This document shows, piece by piece, positions 56,427-64,000 of a stretch of 64,000 bases of DNA. Each line of letters starts with the position of its first letter. The stretch's first letter is position 1. The stretch covers positions 232,967-296,966 of the forward strand of contig JAFANP010000035.1 in NCBI GenBank assembly GCA_019232625.1, read 5' to 3'. The notes beneath the pieces were generated by a model that did no database searches, had not been told where the DNA came from, and saw only the letters and a program-made list of their open reading frames with translations. The position numbers were made by a program, and so were the translations under genes. The stretch comes from Alphaproteobacteria bacterium. Lineage in GTDB: Bacteria; Pseudomonadota; Alphaproteobacteria; Sphingomonadales; Sphingomonadaceae.

Positions 56427-59288
56427 GTGCGCTATATCCTTTCGACGGGGCTGATCGGGCTCGCCGTCTCCATCGCGCCGGCGGCGGCTCAGGCGGGCGA
56501 GACCCCGCTCTACCAGGCGGCGCCGGCCTGGGTGAGCCCGGCGCCGCTCCCCGACGCGGCGAAGCTCCGGGACGGGCCGCCGGTGGTGATCGTCGACATG
56601 CAGCAGCGGCTCGAAGGGGGGCGGCTGTGGTCCTATGTCGACAGCGCGACGCGGATCGACTCGCCCGAGATGCTCTCGCAGATGGCGACTCTCAACATCC
56701 CCTGGCTGCCCGACAAGGGCGACCTCATCGTCCACGAGCTGTCGCTGCTTCGCGCCGGCCAGCGCATCGACCTCCTCGCCCAGGGCCAGAAGTTCACCGT
56801 GCTGCGCCGCGAGCAGAGCCTGGAGCAGCGCGAGCTGACCGGGATCCTCACCGCGACCCTGGCGATCGAGGGGCTTCAGGTGGGCGACGTGCTGCGCGTT
56901 CGGGTCAGCAACACCGCGCGCGACGACGCGCTGGGCGGGCGGGTGCAGACTCTGGCGCCGATCCTCGCCGAGCCGACCCGCGCCGGCTTCGCGAGGATGC
57001 TTTTCTCCTGGCCCGCCGCCGCCGCGCCGAGGTGGAAGATACTGGCGACGGGCGTCGCCGCCGCGCCGGCGACCAGGAACGGCTTCACCGAGCTTTCGCT
57101 GGCGCTTCCGGCGCCCAAGCAGCCGGACATGCCCGCGGACGCCCCGGCCCGCTTCCGCCACCCGCCGGTGGTCGAGCTCTCCACCTTCGCCGACTGGCAG
57201 GACGTCTCGAAACTGTTCGCGCCGCTCTACGCCACGGAGGGCGCGATCGCTCCGGGCAGCCCGCTCGCCGCCGAGGTGGCGGCGATCGTCCGCGCCGAGC
57301 CGACCCCGCTCGGCCGCACCCAGCGCGCGCTGGAGCTGGTCCAGGACAAGATCCGCTATCTCGCCGTCGACATGAGCGGGGGCAATTACATCCCCCAGAA
57401 GCCGGCGCGGACATGGGAGGTCCGCTACGGCGACTGCAAGGCCAAGACCTTGCTGCTTCTCTCCCTGCTGCGGGCGATGGACATAGAGGCCGAGCCGGTG
57501 CTCGCCAGCTCCTCGCTGGGCGACATGGTGCCCGACCGCCTGCCGAGCGCCCAGGCGTTCGACCATATCCTCGTGCGCGCGGTGGTGGGCGGGGAGACTC
57601 TGTGGCTCGACGGCACAGACCTCGGCTCGCGCCTCGCCGACATACACGACACGCCCGGCTTCCGCTTCGTCCTGCCGGTGAGGAGCGCGGGGGCGGCGCT
57701 GATGCCGCTCGCCACCCACGCCAACGCCCGGCCGCTCATCGACCTCGCCGTCGACGCGGACGAGAGCGCCAGCACCGACGTGCCGAGCGCGTTCGACGCG
57801 GTCGCCGTCGTCCGCGGCGCCCCGGCGGCGCAGCTGACCCTGATGGCGACCCAGCTGCGCGACAAGGAGAAGCGGCAGACGGTCGCGCAATTCTTCTCGA
57901 GCTTCCTCGGCGAGGCCCAGTTCGGCAGCGCCTCGATCGTCCCCGACCCGGCCGCCGGCACTGTGACCCTGTCGGGCCGCGGCGTCGTCACCACGTCGTG
58001 GACGACCGACGACCGCCGGCGCAAGCGCAGCGTCAGCCGCGCGCTCGACAATCTCAGCTTCTCGCCCGAGCGGGGCCGTCCCGCCTGGACGTCCATCCCG
58101 GTCGCGGCCGACGCGCCTTCGGGCCTGCGCTTCCGGCTCCGCCTTCGCCTGCCCGACGGCGGCAAGGGCTATGCGCTGGAGGGCGAGCCCGACCTCAAGG
58201 CGCGGCTGGCCGGCTACAACGTCAGCCGCGCGGTGCGCCTCGCCGGCGGGATCGTCACCGTCGACGAGCGGATCGACGCGACCGGCGAGGAGGTCCCCGC
58301 GGCCCGCATCGCCGCCGAGCGCGACGCCGTCGCCACCGCCAAGGCCAACGCCCCCCGCATCGTCGCCGCCGACGATACGCGCCGGCTCTGGGACCTCGCC
58401 GGCAGGGATCCCGCCGGCGCCACCCAGGTCAAGGCCGCCGAGACCATCTTCGGACAGGCGATCGCCGCCGATCCCGAGGAGGCGACCGGCTATGTCAGCC
58501 GCGCCTCCTTCCGCAGCGGCATAGGCGACCGGCGCGGGGCGCTGGCCGACTATAGCCGCGCCATCGCGATCGAGCCGAGCATCGACCTCTACCTCGATCG
58601 CGCCGACCTCGAGTTCGCGCTCGGCGACCTCGCGGCGGCGGCCGCGGACGCCGAGGCGGCGCGCAAGCTCGATCCTTCCTCGGCCGAGGCGATCGGCTGG
58701 GCGGCGCGGATGCGCGCCGAGCGCGGCGACCTCGCCGGAGCCGTCGGCCTCCTCGACGAACGGATCGCGCTGGGCGGCGACACCCGCCCCGCCTTCCGCC
58801 AGAGCAAGGCCAGCCTGATCGGCGAATATGGCGATCCGGCGGAGGCGGTGAAGCTGTTCGACGCGCTGATCGCCGAGAAGCCCGGCTCGCCCTCGCTGCT
58901 GAACGGCCGCTGCTGGGTGAAGGGGACGCGGGCGCTGATGGTCGACACCGCGCTCAAGGACTGCACCGAGGCGATCGAGCTGATGTCCAACAGCGCGCCC
59001 GCGCTCGATAGCCGCGCCATGGTCTGGTACCGACTCGGCCGCGACGAGGAGGCGCTGCGCGACCTCGACGCCGTCCTCGCCGCCGTGCCCGGCATGGCCG
59101 CGAGCCGCTATCTGAGGGCGGCGGTGCTGACCCGCCTCCATCGCGAGGCCGAAGCGGCGAGGGACCTCGCGATCGCGCGCCAGCTCGTCCCCGGCATCGA
59201 CCGGCGCTACGCCCGCTTCGGCATCAAGGCCGACTCCGCCGCCGCCGGGCGCACCGGCTCGGCGACCGCCGCCGCCTCGACGCGCTGA
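56427..59288 (+). CDS. secreted DUF3857/transglutaminase-like protein with C-terminal TPRs
   Basis: A 953-residue periplasmic protein. After a signal-like segment (RYILSTGLIGLAVSIAPAAA) comes a DUF3857 region, then a transglutaminase-like domain with ARTWEVRYGDCKAKTLLLLS (Cys near residue 335), FDHILVRAVV (His) and LWLDGTDLG (Asp). The last 300 residues are TPR repeats (EEATGYVSRASFRSGIGDRR, IDLYLDRADLEFALGDLAAA). The start is uncertain: GTG 56427 begins the signal closely; ATG 56358 or 56370 would add a basic stretch without a membrane segment. Homologues in Bacteroidetes and sphingomonads occur with TonB systems; the activity is unknown. Confidence 0.8.
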   Translation: MRYILSTGLIGLAVSIAPAAAQAGETPLYQAAPAWVSPAPLPDAAKLRDGPPVVIVDMQQRLEGGRLWSYVDSATRIDSPEMLSQMATLNIPWLPDKGDLIVHELSLLRAGQRIDLLAQGQKFTVLRREQSLEQRELTGILTATLAIEGLQVGDVLRVRVSNTARDDALGGRVQTLAPILAEPTRAGFARMLFSWPAAAAPRWKILATGVAAAPATRNGFTELSLALPAPKQPDMPADAPARFRHPPVVELSTFADWQDVSKLFAPLYATEGAIAPGSPLAAEVAAIVRAEPTPLGRTQRALELVQDKIRYLAVDMSGGNYIPQKPARTWEVRYGDCKAKTLLLLSLLRAMDIEAEPVLASSSLGDMVPDRLPSAQAFDHILVRAVVGGETLWLDGTDLGSRLADIHDTPGFRFVLPVRSAGAALMPLATHANARPLIDLAVDADESASTDVPSAFDAVAVVRGAPAAQLTLMATQLRDKEKRQTVAQFFSSFLGEAQFGSASIVPDPAAGTVTLSGRGVVTTSWTTDDRRRKRSVSRALDNLSFSPERGRPAWTSIPVAADAPSGLRFRLRLRLPDGGKGYALEGEPDLKARLAGYNVSRAVRLAGGIVTVDERIDATGEEVPAARIAAERDAVATAKANAPRIVAADDTRRLWDLAGRDPAGATQVKAAETIFGQAIAADPEEATGYVSRASFRSGIGDRRGALADYSRAIAIEPSIDLYLDRADLEFALGDLAAAAADAEAARKLDPSSAEAIGWAARMRAERGDLAGAVGLLDERIALGGDTRPAFRQSKASLIGEYGDPAEAVKLFDALIAEKPGSPSLLNGRCWVKGTRALMVDTALKDCTEAIELMSNSAPALDSRAMVWYRLGRDEEALRDLDAVLAAVPGMAASRYLRAAVLTRLHREAEAARDLAIARQLVPGIDRRYARFGIKADSAAAGRTGSATAAASTR

Positions 59289-59466
59289 GGGGCCGCCCGC
59301 CGACCGGGAAAGGCCGGCATGGCCCGGCAATTCCTGCTTAACATTCGGCGTGCAAGCTCTTTCAACGCGACTCAAAGCCGATTAGGCTGCGACCGCTCAA
59401 ACGTCAGCCGGGGGGCTGACTCAACTTTCAGGGAGGGGGGAGACACGCCGACGAAGGAGTAGCCGA
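59289..59466. other. upstream region of the HAMP kinase gene
   Basis: An intergenic stretch of 178 nt. CAAAGCCGATTAGGCTGCG at 59373-59391 is a short imperfect palindrome. GGGAGGGGGGAGAC lies at 59430-59443 and GAAGGAG at 59454-59460 is a good ribosome site for the GTG at 59467. No sigma-70 promoter is convincing. Confidence 0.4.
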
Positions 59467-62400
59467 GTGAACGTCCAATCCCAGCGGGAATTCCTTGACG
59501 GACGCCAGCTTGTCACGGCTCTGCGGAGCCTCAAGCGCGGCGACTTCTCGGTGCGGCTGTCCGAGGAAGCGGACGGCCTAGACGGAGAAATCGCAACCCT
59601 CTTCAACGAGGTCGTGTCGCTGAACGAGGAGATGACTCGCGAGTTCGAGCGTCTCTCCCAGGTCGTCGGCAAGGAAGGCAAGATCACCCAGCGCGGCCGC
59701 GTCAAGAGCGCGACCGGCGGGTGGGAGACGGCGATCCGCTCGGTCAACGAGCTGATCGAGGACATGGTGCAGCCGACGGCGGAGGTGGCCCGCGTCATCG
59801 GCGCGGTCGCCAAGGGCGACCTTTCCCAATCGATGACGGTCGAGATCGACGGACGCCCGCTGCGGGGCGAGTTCCTGCGCATCGGCAAGATCGTCAACAC
59901 GATGGTCGAGCAGCTCGCTTCCTTCGCCTCGGAGGTGACCCGCGTCGCCCGCGAGGTCGGCACCGAGGGCAAGCTCGGCGGCCAGGCCAACGTCAAGGGC
60001 GTCGCCGGAACCTGGAAGGACCTTACCGACAACGTGAACGCGATGGCGACCAACCTCACGGGGCAGGTCCGCAACATCGCCGAGGTGACGACGGCGGTCG
60101 CCTCGGGCGACTTGTCGAAGAAGATCACGGTCGAGGTGAAGGGCGAGATCCTGGAGCTGAAGAACACCATCAACACGATGGTCGATCAGCTCAACGCCTT
60201 CGCCAGCGAGGTGACGCGCGTCGCGAGGGAAGTCGGCACGGAGGGCAAGCTCGGCGGCCAGGCGCAGGTGCCCGGCGTCGGCGGGACGTGGAAGGACCTC
60301 ACCGACAACGTCAATCTGATGGCCGAGAATCTGACGGGGCAGGTGCGCAACATCGCCGAGGTGACCACCGCGGTCGCCTCGGGCGACCTTTCCAAGAAGA
60401 TCACCGTCGACGTGAAGGGCGAGATCCTCGAGCTCAAGAACACGATCAACGTGATGGTCGACCAGCTGAACGCCTTCGCCTCGGAAGTGACTCGCGTCGC
60501 GAGGGAGGTCGGCACCGAAGGCAAGCTCGGCGGCCAGGCGCAGGTGCCCGGCGTCGGCGGCACCTGGAAGGACCTTACCGACAACGTCAACCTGATGGCC
60601 GACAATCTCACCGGCCAGGTGCGCAACATCGCCGAGGTGACGACCGCGGTGGCCTCGGGCGACCTTTCGAAGAAGATCACCGTCGACGTGAAGGGCGAGA
60701 TCCTCGAGCTCAAGAACACGATCAACACGATGGTCGACCAGCTGAACGGCTTCGCCTCGGAGGTGACCCGAGTCGCGAGGGAGGTGGGCACGGAAGGCAA
60801 GCTCGGCGGCCAGGCGCAGGTGCCCGGCGTCGCCGGCACCTGGGCCGACCTTACCGACAACGTCAACCTGATGGCCGCCAACCTGACCGGCCAGGTGCGC
60901 AACATCGCCGAGGTGACCACCGCCGTGGCGAGGGGCGACCTTTCGAAGAAGATCACCGTCGACGTGAAGGGCGAGATCCTCGAGCTCAAGAACACGATCA
61001 ACACGATGGTCGACCAGCTGAACGGCTTCGCCTCGGAGGTGACCCGGGTCGCGAGGGAGGTCGGCTCGGAAGGCAAGCTCGGCGGCCAGGCGCAGGTCGA
61101 GGGCGTCGCCGGCACGTGGAAGGACCTTACCGACAACGTCAATCTGATGGCCGGCAACCTGACCGGCCAGGTGCGCAACATCGCCGAGGTCACCACCGCC
61201 GTGGCGAGGGGCGACCTTTCCAAGAAGATCACCGTCGACGTGAAGGGCGAGATCCTGGAGCTCAAGGACACCATCAACGTCATGGTGGACCAGCTCAACT
61301 CCTTCGCCTCGGAAGTGACCCGCGTGGCGCGCGAGGTGGGCTCGGAAGGCAAGCTCGGCGGCCAGGCCAAGGTCGAAGGCGTCGGCGGCACCTGGAAGGA
61401 CCTCACCGACAACGTCAACGCCATGGCGGCCAACCTCACCGGCCAGGTCCGCAACATCGCCGAGGTGACGACGGCGGTGGCGCTCGGCGACCTTTCCAAG
61501 AAGATCACGGTGGACGTGAAGGGCGAGATCCTGGAGCTCAAGAACACCATCAACACGATGGTGGACCAGCTCAACTCCTTCGCCTCGGAAGTGACCCGAG
61601 TCGCCCGCGAGGTCGGCACCGAGGGCAAGCTCGGCGGCCAGGCCCAGGTGCGCGGCGTCGCCGGCACGTGGAAGGACCTTACCGACAACGTCAACCTGAT
61701 GGCGGCGAACCTCACCGGCCAGGTCCGCAACATCGCCGACGTGACGACCGCCGTGGCGCGCGGCGACCTTTCCAAGAAGATCACGGTCGACGTGAAGGGC
61801 GAGATCCTGGAGCTCAAGAACACCATCAACGTGATGGTCGACCAGCTGAACGGCTTCGCCAGCGAGGTGACCCGCGTCGCGAGGGAGGTGGGCACCGAAG
61901 GCAAGCTCGGCGGCCAGGCGCAGGTGCCGGGCGTCGGCGGGACGTGGAAGGACCTTACCGACAACGTCAATCTGATGGCGACGAACCTCACCAACCAGGT
62001 GCGCGGCATCGCCGAGGTGGTGACCGCGGTGGCGCAGGGCAACCTGAAGCGCAAGCTCACCGTGGACGCCAAGGGCGAGATCGCCGCCTTGGCGGAGACG
62101 ATCAACTTCATGATCGAGACGCTCTCCACCTTCGGCGACCAGGTGACGAACATGGCCCGCGAGGTCGGTATCGAGGGCCGGCTCGGCGGCCAGGCGCGCG
62201 TGCCCGGCGCCGCCGGCCTGTGGCGCGACCTTACCGACAACGTGAACCAGCTCGCGGCCAACCTGACGAACCAGGTCCGCTCGATCGCCGACGTGGCGAC
62301 CGCCGTCACCAAGGGCGACCTCACCCGGTCGATCGCGGTGGAGGCGTCGGGCGAGATGGCCGCGCTCAAGGACACAATCAACGAGATGATCCGCAACCTC

Positions 62401-64000
62401 AAGGATCAGACGCTGAAGAATGCCGAGCAGGACTGGCTCAAGACCAACCTCGCGCGCTTTTCCCGAATGCTTCAGGGCGAGCGCGACCTCACCACCGTCT
62501 CCAACCTCATCATGTCGGAGCTCGCGCCGCTGGTGAACGCCCAATATGGCGTCTTCTACGTCACCAAGCGCGAGGAGGAGGACACCAAGCTGGAGCTCGT
62601 GGCGAGCTACGGCGCCGAGAGCGTCGACGAGCTGAAGCGCGAGTTCAAGCTGCGCGAGGGGCTGGTCGGCCAGGCCGCCGCCGACAAGCGGCCGGTCCTC
62701 CTCAAGGAGGTGCCGGGCGACTTCATCCGCATCGGCTCCGGCCTCGGCCACGCCCGCCCCGCCAACATCAACATCCTCCCCGCTCTGTTCGAGGACGACG
62801 TCAAGGCGGTGATCGAGCTCGCCTCGTTCAGCGAGTTCAACGAGACCCACCAGACCTTCCTCGACCAGCTGATGGAATCGGTCGGCATCGTCTTGAACAC
62901 GATCGCCGCGACGATGCGCACGGAAGGGCTTCTCAAGCAGTCGCAGCTGCTCACCCAGGAACTGCAGGCGCGCCAGACCGAGCTCACCACCAAGCAGGAA
63001 GAGCTGCACGCCACGAACGAGGAGCTGCAGGAAAAGGCGCAGCTGCTGGAGAACGAGAAGAAGCAGGTCGAGGCGAAGAACCTCGAGATCGACATGGCCC
63101 GCCGCGCGGTTGAGGAGAAGGCCGAGCAGCTCGCCCTCACCTCCAAGTACAAGTCCGAGTTCCTCGCCAACATGTCGCACGAGCTGAGGACGCCGCTCAA
63201 CTCGCTGCTCATCCTCTCAAAGCTGCTCGCCGACAACCCGCAGGGCAACCTCAACGAGAAGCAGACCGAGTTCGCCCGCACCATCCACTCGGCGGGCTCG
63301 GACCTCCTCAGCCTCATCAACGACATCCTCGATCTGTCGAAGATCGAATCGGGCACCGTCTCGATCGAGGTCGGCGAGATGCCGATGAACACGCTGAAGC
63401 AGCATATGGAGCGGACCTTCCGCCAGCTCGCGGCCGACAAGAATCTCGACTTCAACGTCGATTTCGACGCGAGCCTCCCGAGCAGCATCCGCACCGACGA
63501 GAAGAGGCTCCAGCAGGTCGTCCTCAACCTCCTCTCCAACGCCTTCAAGTTCACCTCGCAGGGCGGAGTCACCCTTGCCGTCCGCTGCGCCGCCGGCGGC
63601 TGGAGCCCCAGCCACCCGGTGCTCCGCTCGGCCGACAGGGCGATCGAGATCGCCGTCACCGACACCGGCATCGGCATCCCGGAGGACAAGCAGAAGCTCA
63701 TTTTCGAGGCGTTCCAGCAGGCCGACGGAACCACCAGCCGCAAGTATGGCGGCACGGGGCTGGGCCTATCGATCAGCCGCGAATTGGCGCGCCTGCTGGG
63801 CGGAGAGATCCGGCTGCAGAGCACGCCCGCGGTGGGCAGCATATTCACACTGTACTTGCCGCAGGTATACACCGCGGTGGCGGCGGCTGGGCCGAAGGCC
63901 GATCTACCGGCGGCGTTGACGCCGCTCCCGCTGCCGCTACAGATGGATCCGTCCGGGACCACGCCCGCCGGGACGAATGGCACAAATAAGCTGGACGTGA
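59467..64000 (+). CDS. multi-HAMP sensor histidine kinase (Nik1/Os-1-like), 3' end outside window
   Basis: At least 1511 residues, cut by the window edge. There is no membrane segment, so it should be cytosolic. A short N-terminal region is followed by about ten HAMP units at a strict 92-residue spacing (59785-62544), with the repeated pieces [20 protein letters not shown] and NTMVDQLN and the linking [20 protein letters not shown]. Then comes a GAF domain (62457-62930), a coiled coil, HisKA with the phosphorylated His in [13 protein letters not shown] (near residue 1238), and the ATP-binding domain ([25 protein letters not shown]). Fungal group III kinases such as Nik1 have the same layout; they answer osmotic stress. 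Response receiver domains probably lie beyond 64000. Confidence 0.93.
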   Translation, partial: MNVQSQREFLDGRQLVTALRSLKRGDFSVRLSEEADGLDGEIATLFNEVVSLNEEMTREFERLSQVVGKEGKITQRGRVKSATGGWETAIRSVNELIEDMVQPTAEVARVIGAVAKGDLSQSMTVEIDGRPLRGEFLRIGKIVNTMVEQLASFASEVTRVAREVGTEGKLGGQANVKGVAGTWKDLTDNVNAMATNLTGQVRNIAEVTTAVASGDLSKKITVEVKGEILELKNTINTMVDQLNAFASEVTRVAREVGTEGKLGGQAQVPGVGGTWKDLTDNVNLMAENLTGQVRNIAEVTTAVASGDLSKKITVDVKGEILELKNTINVMVDQLNAFASEVTRVAREVGTEGKLGGQAQVPGVGGTWKDLTDNVNLMADNLTGQVRNIAEVTTAVASGDLSKKITVDVKGEILELKNTINTMVDQLNGFASEVTRVAREVGTEGKLGGQAQVPGVAGTWADLTDNVNLMAANLTGQVRNIAEVTTAVARGDLSKKITVDVKGEILELKNTINTMVDQLNGFASEVTRVAREVGSEGKLGGQAQVEGVAGTWKDLTDNVNLMAGNLTGQVRNIAEVTTAVARGDLSKKITVDVKGEILELKDTINVMVDQLNSFASEVTRVAREVGSEGKLGGQAKVEGVGGTWKDLTDNVNAMAANLTGQVRNIAEVTTAVALGDLSKKITVDVKGEILELKNTINTMVDQLNSFASEVTRVAREVGTEGKLGGQAQVRGVAGTWKDLTDNVNLMAANLTGQVRNIADVTTAVARGDLSKKITVDVKGEILELKNTINVMVDQLNGFASEVTRVAREVGTEGKLGGQAQVPGVGGTWKDLTDNVNLMATNLTNQVRGIAEVVTAVAQGNLKRKLTVDAKGEIAALAETINFMIETLSTFGDQVTNMAREVGIEGRLGGQARVPGAAGLWRDLTDNVNQLAANLTNQVRSIADVATAVTKGDLTRSIAVEASGEMAALKDTINEMIRNLKDQTLKNAEQDWLKTNLARFSRMLQGERDLTTVSNLIMSELAPLVNAQYGVFYVTKREEEDTKLELVASYGAESVDELKREFKLREGLVGQAAADKRPVLLKEVPGDFIRIGSGLGHARPANINILPALFEDDVKAVIELASFSEFNETHQTFLDQLMESVGIVLNTIAATMRTEGLLKQSQLLTQELQARQTELTTKQEELHATNEELQEKAQLLENEKKQVEAKNLEIDMARRAVEEKAEQLALTSKYKSEFLANMSHELRTPLNSLLILSKLLADNPQGNLNEKQTEFARTIHSAGSDLLSLINDILDLSKIESGTVSIEVGEMPMNTLKQHMERTFRQLAADKNLDFNVDFDASLPSSIRTDEKRLQQVVLNLLSNAFKFTSQGGVTLAVRCAAGGWSPSHPVLRSADRAIEIAVTDTGIGIPEDKQKLIFEAFQQADGTTSRKYGGTGLGLSISRELARLLGGEIRLQSTPAVGSIFTLYLPQVYTAVAAAGPKADLPAALTPLPLPLQMDPSGTTPAGTNGTNKLDV
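59785..62544 (+). repeat. tandem 276-bp repeat array coding for HAMP units
   Basis: The segment starting GGGCAGGTCCGCAACATCGC at 60061 recurs at 60337, 60613, 60889, 61165, 61441, 61717, 61993 and 62269, exactly 276 bp (92 codons) apart. A diverged unit precedes it at 59785. The central seven are nearly identical in DNA, the last two more diverged. This is in-frame gene-internal tandem repetition. Confidence 0.88.

Noticed and set aside
59785..62544. Could the regular repeats be a CRISPR or minisatellite non-coding array
   Set aside because: The repeat length is 276 bp, continuous without spacers and in frame with a HAMP protein; no cas genes occur.
59578..63180. A 1200-codon open frame on the minus strand opposite the HAMP kinase, with regular repeats such as DVVGKVLP and HLRLAAELA
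   Set aside because: It is a mirror of the tandem 276-bp array in GC-rich DNA. It has no domain motifs of its own, while the plus frame encodes a textbook kinase.

Overview
The window is GC-rich DNA from an alphaproteobacterium, most likely a member of the Sphingomonadales. This rests on the RpoB, RpoC, L10/L7-L12 and L11/L1 proteins, on GGAAC-N16/17-CGTT promoters of the type used by the alphaproteobacterial general-stress sigma factor EcfG, and on many short intergenic repeats of kinds I know from sphingomonad and related genomes. The genus cannot be read from the sequence. No rRNA, prophage or CRISPR array was seen. One tRNA (Thr, TGT) is present.

Layout. 1-505: end of a Dyp-type peroxidase. 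509-7584 (minus): six overlapping or abutting genes that look like an aerobic CoA-dependent aromatic pathway, best matching 2-aminobenzoate (anthranilate) degradation: bifunctional aminobenzoyl-CoA monooxygenase/reductase, SDR dehydrogenase, enoyl-CoA hydratase, acyl-CoA dehydrogenase, RidA-like protein and aminobenzoate-CoA ligase. The SDR gene carries an in-frame MITE-like repeat. 7917-10462: a VTT/DedA-type membrane protein translationally coupled to a TonB receptor. 10532-13756 (minus): an RTX serralysin-type protease and a small secreted companion. 13917-23123: tRNA-Thr, a legumain-like peptidase, an RNase H-like protein, a CmpX-type channel, RarA, an autoregulated PadR repressor, a small lipoprotein behind a terminator-containing leader, a glycosyltransferase and a secreted TPR protein.

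23449-48012 holds the transcription/translation core in broken-up form. rpoBC is on the minus strand (23629-32197), rplJL on the plus strand (37449-38469), and rplKA on the minus strand (46878-48012). Between them lie a ParDE-like toxin-antitoxin pair, YaiI, a DUF72 protein, two proline/alanine-rich single-pass membrane proteins, an M20 peptidase, small stress-type proteins, a Crp/Fnr regulator and a sulfotransferase-glycosyltransferase-radical SAM group. Usually rplKAJL-rpoBC is one co-oriented block, so this locus has been rearranged.

48533-56373 is an accessory region. It has small secreted or cytosolic proteins, an Mrr-like nuclease, a one-polypeptide restriction-modification enzyme of lower GC (PD-(D/E)XK nuclease, N6-adenine methylase and a single recognition domain), two XRE regulators, a duplicated gene tail, dense repeats and a tandem helix-turn-helix protein. 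56427-59288 encodes a secreted DUF3857/transglutaminase/TPR protein. From 59467 to the edge runs a very large histidine kinase with about ten 92-residue HAMP units in tandem, a GAF domain and a kinase core; its 3' end is outside the window.
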